Assembly: GCA_905182985.1 (NCBI GenBank)
Contig: CAJJDN010000074.1
Coordinates: 422,194 to 486,193 of the forward strand
DNA: 64,000 nt
Reading direction: 5' to 3'
Origin: Paramecium sonneborni
Taxonomy: Eukaryota > Ciliophora > Oligohymenophorea > Peniculida > Parameciidae
The translations under genes and the position numbers were made by a program. The notes beneath the pieces are model-generated. The model was given only the letters and a program-made list of their open reading frames with translations. It made no database searches and had not been told where the DNA came from. Positions within the stretch are counted from its first letter, which is position 1. Each line of letters starts with the position of its first letter. This document shows positions 59,901 to 64,000 of this stretch, one piece after another.

Positions 59901-62900
59901 CTGATGCAATAATTTAACCATCTTCAGAAAATGCTAATTAACTAATAGAATATTAATGAGCTTGCATAAATTCTGAAGATTCCTTTTACTTAATATTCCA
60001 TAGTTTTATCAATGTATCATCACTTGCAGATGCAAGAACATTTTCATTTTGGGATGCTGCAATAGAATTGATTTATTTTTAATGACCTTTTAAGGATCCA
60101 ACAATCTTTTAAGCTTTGAAATCTAATAATATTATATCATTCTTAATTGTGCTAATTGCTAGCCACTATAATTATTTCAAATATGATATGTAAGTTATTT
60201 TATCAAAAATTATATTGATTTCTTTTAAAGATTAAGTTGAAAATTAATATAGAGCTATTTTATTCTTATTGTTTAAATAAGCATATGAATCATTTCCAAT
60301 TGCTGTTATACAATTATTATATTCTGAGTTATTATCTTAATATTCTTCAAATTCCAATTTGCTAGAATCAAAGATCCATAAGGCACCCTATTCTTCACAC
60401 TACAAAGCTAAACAAACATTTTCTTCATCTAAATCTAATGAAAATGTTTTAAGACTTTGAATTTAAATTTAAACTACTCTCTTAACTTTCTAAACATCTC
60501 TCATCTAAAAGGATTTACTATTCATGAGAGCTAGAAGATGCTATTTGTTGCATACCCCAGGTTTTTACAATAATTAGGCCTGTTTTGGAAAAATCAAATC
60601 TAATTTATAATTATCTGAATATATATAATACATGAGTTTACAATTTAATTGCTTACTTTTTGTAATAGAAAATAAACATATCCTTTCATAACCTTTGGTT
60701 AAAAATTCTTCTCCATCCTTTGTTAAAGAAAGCTCATTATAATGAAACTCTAAATGAAAAGTATTAATAATAATTATTGTTTCATTCAAAAAATCAGCTA
60801 GTAATAATTATTTTGGTTTAGAAATAGCCATAAATTTTTTTTCTTCTGAATATGCTATATGAAAGACATCATTTTCAAGATCAATAATTGATTTTTGGTC
60901 AGTTTTGTAAATAAATAATTCTTTAGAATCAGTCAAAATTATAAATTATTTTTGAATTTTATTATAGATTAATTACTTGATTCTTTTTTATTCGTTATTA
61001 CAAAGTGTAAATTCTATATTAAATAAATCCTATATTTTAATCTCTTAACCATCTTTTATACCAATTCCATATTTACTGTCATCTAAAATAGATAAACTAT
61101 AAATATTTTCATGATAACCTTATAATTAAATTTTGTTCAAGTCTCTTATATTATATAGTGTTAAATTACTTTCAAATTATGAAATGACAAAATCTTCATC
61201 CAAAGATAATTTTGATTTGGTTGATAAACAGAAATTAATGTAATGTTATTCCTGTTTATCCTTATACTTCCAGATTAGAATTTTTTCATTGTAGAGAACT
61301 AATAATAAACCTTTTTTTTTTCAAAAAATTCTAAATTATATATTTTATTGCTTTCTTTTAATTAAGTAATCAATTCTATATTATTGAAACTACCTTATAA
61401 GATTTAATATTCCTGAAATTAATTCAATTCAATCAAAACTAACTCCAAATTTTATTTTAAAATTACAATTTATTGATCATCATTGACAAAAAACAATTAT
61501 TTAATTGGAATTTCTAACAATTATGATCCTATATATTTAAATTTATTGTCACTATAGTTCCATAACTCTATAACATAACTTGAAAATAAAGCAATTAAAT
61601 TAGTTTTATGTGAAAAAACTATTTATTCAAAAACTATTCTACTATTATGTATTGCTTTTTCTTCGTGGTTAGTAAAATCAAATAAAAAAAATTTTTTTTA
61701 TTTGCAATAAAGATACAATTTTGATCAAATTTAAATCTTAGAAAATAAATTATATACCGATCGATTTTCTTTTTTTTATAATTTTCCTTTTTGTTTAAAA
61801 GATTTATATCATTGTTCTCATCTATGAAACCTATAAATTCATTATTCATAGAAAATGATAGTTCTCTTGCTGTAAATTATTCTTTCAGGTTTATTAAATT
61901 ATTAGCATCTATATCATATATCGAAATTTATTAGAAAAATACTAATCCAATTTATGTACCGTCTGGAGAATAATTTATAGATAATATAGCTAAATTCTCT
62001 AACATTATACTTTTATTTTTTTTTAAATCAAAATTCCAAAGTAACAACTCTCCCTAATATCCAACCGCAAGTTAATTTTTGATCGGAGAAAATTAGAAAT
62101 CTAAAATTTATTTCTTTTCATTTTCAAGTGGGCCGTAAATTTATTGATTCTTAGCTAAATCAAATATTACAACAAAATCAGCCTAAGATGTGATATAAGC
62201 AATAATCAAACTATTACATTGAACACAAAACTTTTAAATATTCAAAATAAATTTCTTATTTTTTACATCTTAAATTTTTTTTTTTGTATTCAATATAATT
62301 GCTCCATCAAATAGTGGAATTTCATTTTCTAAAATATTAAACAAAATTACTAGTTTCTCAAAATTTTAGGAAATGACAAGACTTTTCCACTAATTATAAT
62401 TCCAAGAAATTTCATAAATTATTTGAAGCTATTTTATGTCAATAATTTAAAAATGCTTTATAGTTTCTTATTCATTTAAAAAATATGATAATTTATTACT
62501 ATCTTCTGAAAATTTAATCTAATTTGGTTATAAATCAAAAGGTATAAGTCTTTCAAAATTTTATGAAAGGACTTCTTTGATAATGATTTTTTTTTCAAAT
62601 AGTAAAGCAGCTAATTTTCCATTTGGAGATATTACTATATCAAAACATTTTTCTTTCTTTTCTTAACATTCAATTTTTGGTTAATGTATTTTCCTCAGAA
62701 AGATGAATTCATTTGCACTAAAAATTATATCATTAGATTCTAAATCAAACAGAATCGTCGATAATTCTATATCAGCAAATTAAAATTCACTTATCATTTT
62801 ATTTTTATTTATATCTAATATAAAAGTACTACTATTGGTTGCTATCGCAAGGTAATTTCCATCTTCACTAAATTCCATTTTATAAATTTGATCTTTAACA

Positions 62901-63886
62901 GTATCAATGACTTTACTACTTTTAGTTTCATAGTCAATTAATTCAATCTCACTATTATCATAAGCAATCGCAACTATTGTTTATTTTGGGTTTAGACAGA
63001 ATAAATTAAATGAAGATTTTTACATTGTTAAAACAAAATCATCAAACCAAAGAATTGATAAATTAAGAATATAGAAGCATTCCTTTTTATCAAGTGCATA
63101 TAATTTGTTTGTATCCTTTGATATTTATACTTTTAATATTTCATCCTAGAACTAATCAACAATTTCACTTTTAATCGTACTTTTAGGATTTATTTCCTAG
63201 TTTAAATCCCATTATCTTATTGTACAATCATCACTTCCTGAAAATAGTTTTAAAGAGTCTTTTGTAAATTATAATGTATTTATTTAACCTGCATGTCCTT
63301 CTAAATTTAAGATAAATTAATATGAATCTGCATTCCATAGTTTTATTACATTTTCCTCACCAGCAGAAGCAATTAATTACCCATTAGGTGAAAATTGAAT
63401 AGCTATCACTTTTTTTATATGGGCTTTAAGAAATGGTTTTTCTTTACATCTAACATTAATCCACTCAACATTTGACAAATCAGCAAAATTAAAATTGCAA
63501 GAATTAATTTCAACATTTAAAAATTTTGAATTTGCTAAGTCACAATCAAAAAAGCTTAATCCTGAAATATTTGTATTTTTTAATTAAATGCTATTAAAAT
63601 TTTAAGATCCCAAATATATATTCATTTATCTTAATAAATAAATACTATTAGATGCTGATTAATAATAATTTGAGTCTTTAGAGAGTCTTACAATTTCAAT
63701 CAACTTTTATTTGATTTTTTCATCATGATTTAATTTGTCTTTAATAAAGTTAATTACATTCTTGAAATTATCTGTGGATAAATTAAATTTTGGATCGTTA
63801 AATACTGATTTTATAAATATTTGTTTGTTTTTCTCAATAATTCCATTATCTAAATTTTAAATTTCTGTATTAAAATTATTCAAAGT
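56963..63886 (-). pseudogene. Telomere-truncated pentapeptide/WD40 protein gene
   Basis: A 6.9-kb minus-strand reading (~2,300 codons) ends at TGA 56963-56965 (...ELFCQKGAKQLEL). Its 5' end runs into the telomeric repeat at 63,886 with no in-frame ATG; the first in-frame ATG lies ~95 codons in. Order: helical start, pentapeptide-like repeats (FFDCDLANSKFLNVEINSC, NFNFADLSNVEWINV), then many WD40 blades (IASAGEENVIKLWNADSY, LFSGSDDCTIRQWDLNQ, LASASDDTLIKLWNI, LYSGSIDGTIIIWNM). Three single-base frame breaks are needed: in the A8/T8 tract at 61,684-61,699, the T10 run at 61,312-61,321, and near 57,307-57,323 (a 17-nt GT..AG stretch would also do). Pentapeptide plus WD40 tails are known behind NACHT/STAND ATPases; such an N-terminus, if it existed, is missing. 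Confidence 0.7.
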
Positions 63887-63978
63887 GGGTTTGGGGTTGG
63901 GGTTGGGGTTGGGTTTGGGGTTGGGGTTGGGGTTGGGGTTGGGGTGGGGGTTGGGTTTGGGGTTGGGTTTGGGGTTGG
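63887..63978 (+). repeat. Macronuclear telomere, mixed GGGGTT/GGGTTT
   Basis: About 92 bp of G-rich repeat units at the right end: mostly GGGGTT with scattered GGGTTT and one irregular GGGGTGGGGG junction. The mixture of G4T2 and G3T3 units is the known Paramecium telomere, made by a telomerase that misincorporates at one template position. It proves that the window includes a true chromosome end. The G-strand runs 5' to 3' towards the end, as expected. Confidence 0.97.
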
Positions 63979-64000
63979 AAAAAAAAAAAAAAAAAAAAAA
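63979..64000 (+). other. Terminal poly-A tract beyond the telomere
   Basis: Twenty-two consecutive A residues follow the last GGGGTTGG unit and close the sequence. This is not a known telomere component and is most easily explained as a library tail, linker or assembly padding. Confidence 0.85.

Noticed and set aside
60574..61849. Two separate small minus-strand genes (60,574-60,789 and 61,634-61,849)
   Set aside because: With TAA and TAG read as Gln both are parts of the same large WD40 reading; they only look separate under the standard code.

Overview
The window is the end of a ciliate macronuclear chromosome, almost certainly from Paramecium (P. aurelia type). Three things show this. The right end carries a telomere that mixes GGGGTT and GGGTTT units. 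Every long protein reads through TAA and TAG as glutamine, with TGA as the only stop. The genes are interrupted by very short GT..AG introns, nearly all 20-33 nt, whose removal restores frame in gene after gene. The DNA is very AT-rich and densely packed, with intergenic gaps from a few bases to about 500 bp. A standard-code gene finder therefore sees only fragments; all CDS below were read by hand with the ciliate code. Coordinates span introns. Protein lengths come from spliced reading frames whose total was checked to be a multiple of three.

Layout. 1-6.8 kb: a polytopic membrane protein cut by the window edge, two unrecognised/small genes and a coiled-coil protein. 6.8-15.5 kb (+): a 1,720-residue WD40/LamG-like/zinc-finger protein, a membrane protein and a NEK-type kinase. 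15.6-21.4 kb (-): a secreted beta-lactamase-like serine hydrolase, a WD40 protein and the Golgi tether subunit COG3. 21.5-31.4 kb: an N-terminal-TM protein, two cytoplasmic-type proteins, a MORN-repeat protein, a RING-H2 membrane protein, a degenerate histidine kinase and an EF-hand protein. 31.9-36 kb (+): a hypothetical gene and an intact hybrid histidine kinase with receiver domain. 36-44 kb: cathepsin-D-like protease, an alveolin-type cortical protein, two proteins of unknown role, an ADP/ATP-carrier-like protein, a tiny gene, a FHIT-like HIT protein and a second MORN protein. 44.7-50.5 kb: an intron-rich MORN-variant protein, a TPR protein and a second WD40 protein of the same design as the one at 17-19 kb. 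51.9-56.1 kb: a giant cysteine-rich surface protein. 57-63.9 kb: a pentapeptide/WD40 gene on the minus strand that runs into the telomere without a start codon and carries three frame breaks. The telomere and a short poly-A tract close the window.

The genes are not an operon-like set; they are a typical slice of ciliate housekeeping, signalling, cortical and surface-protein genes. The most unusual features are the telomere-truncated subtelomeric WD40 gene, several short decayed coding relics close to the right end and at 31.6 kb, family members with altered signature residues (ADP/ATP carrier, FHIT, histidine kinase), and extremely tight gene packing, including one convergent overlap of stop codons. 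No tRNA, rRNA, CRISPR or transposase gene was recognised by eye.
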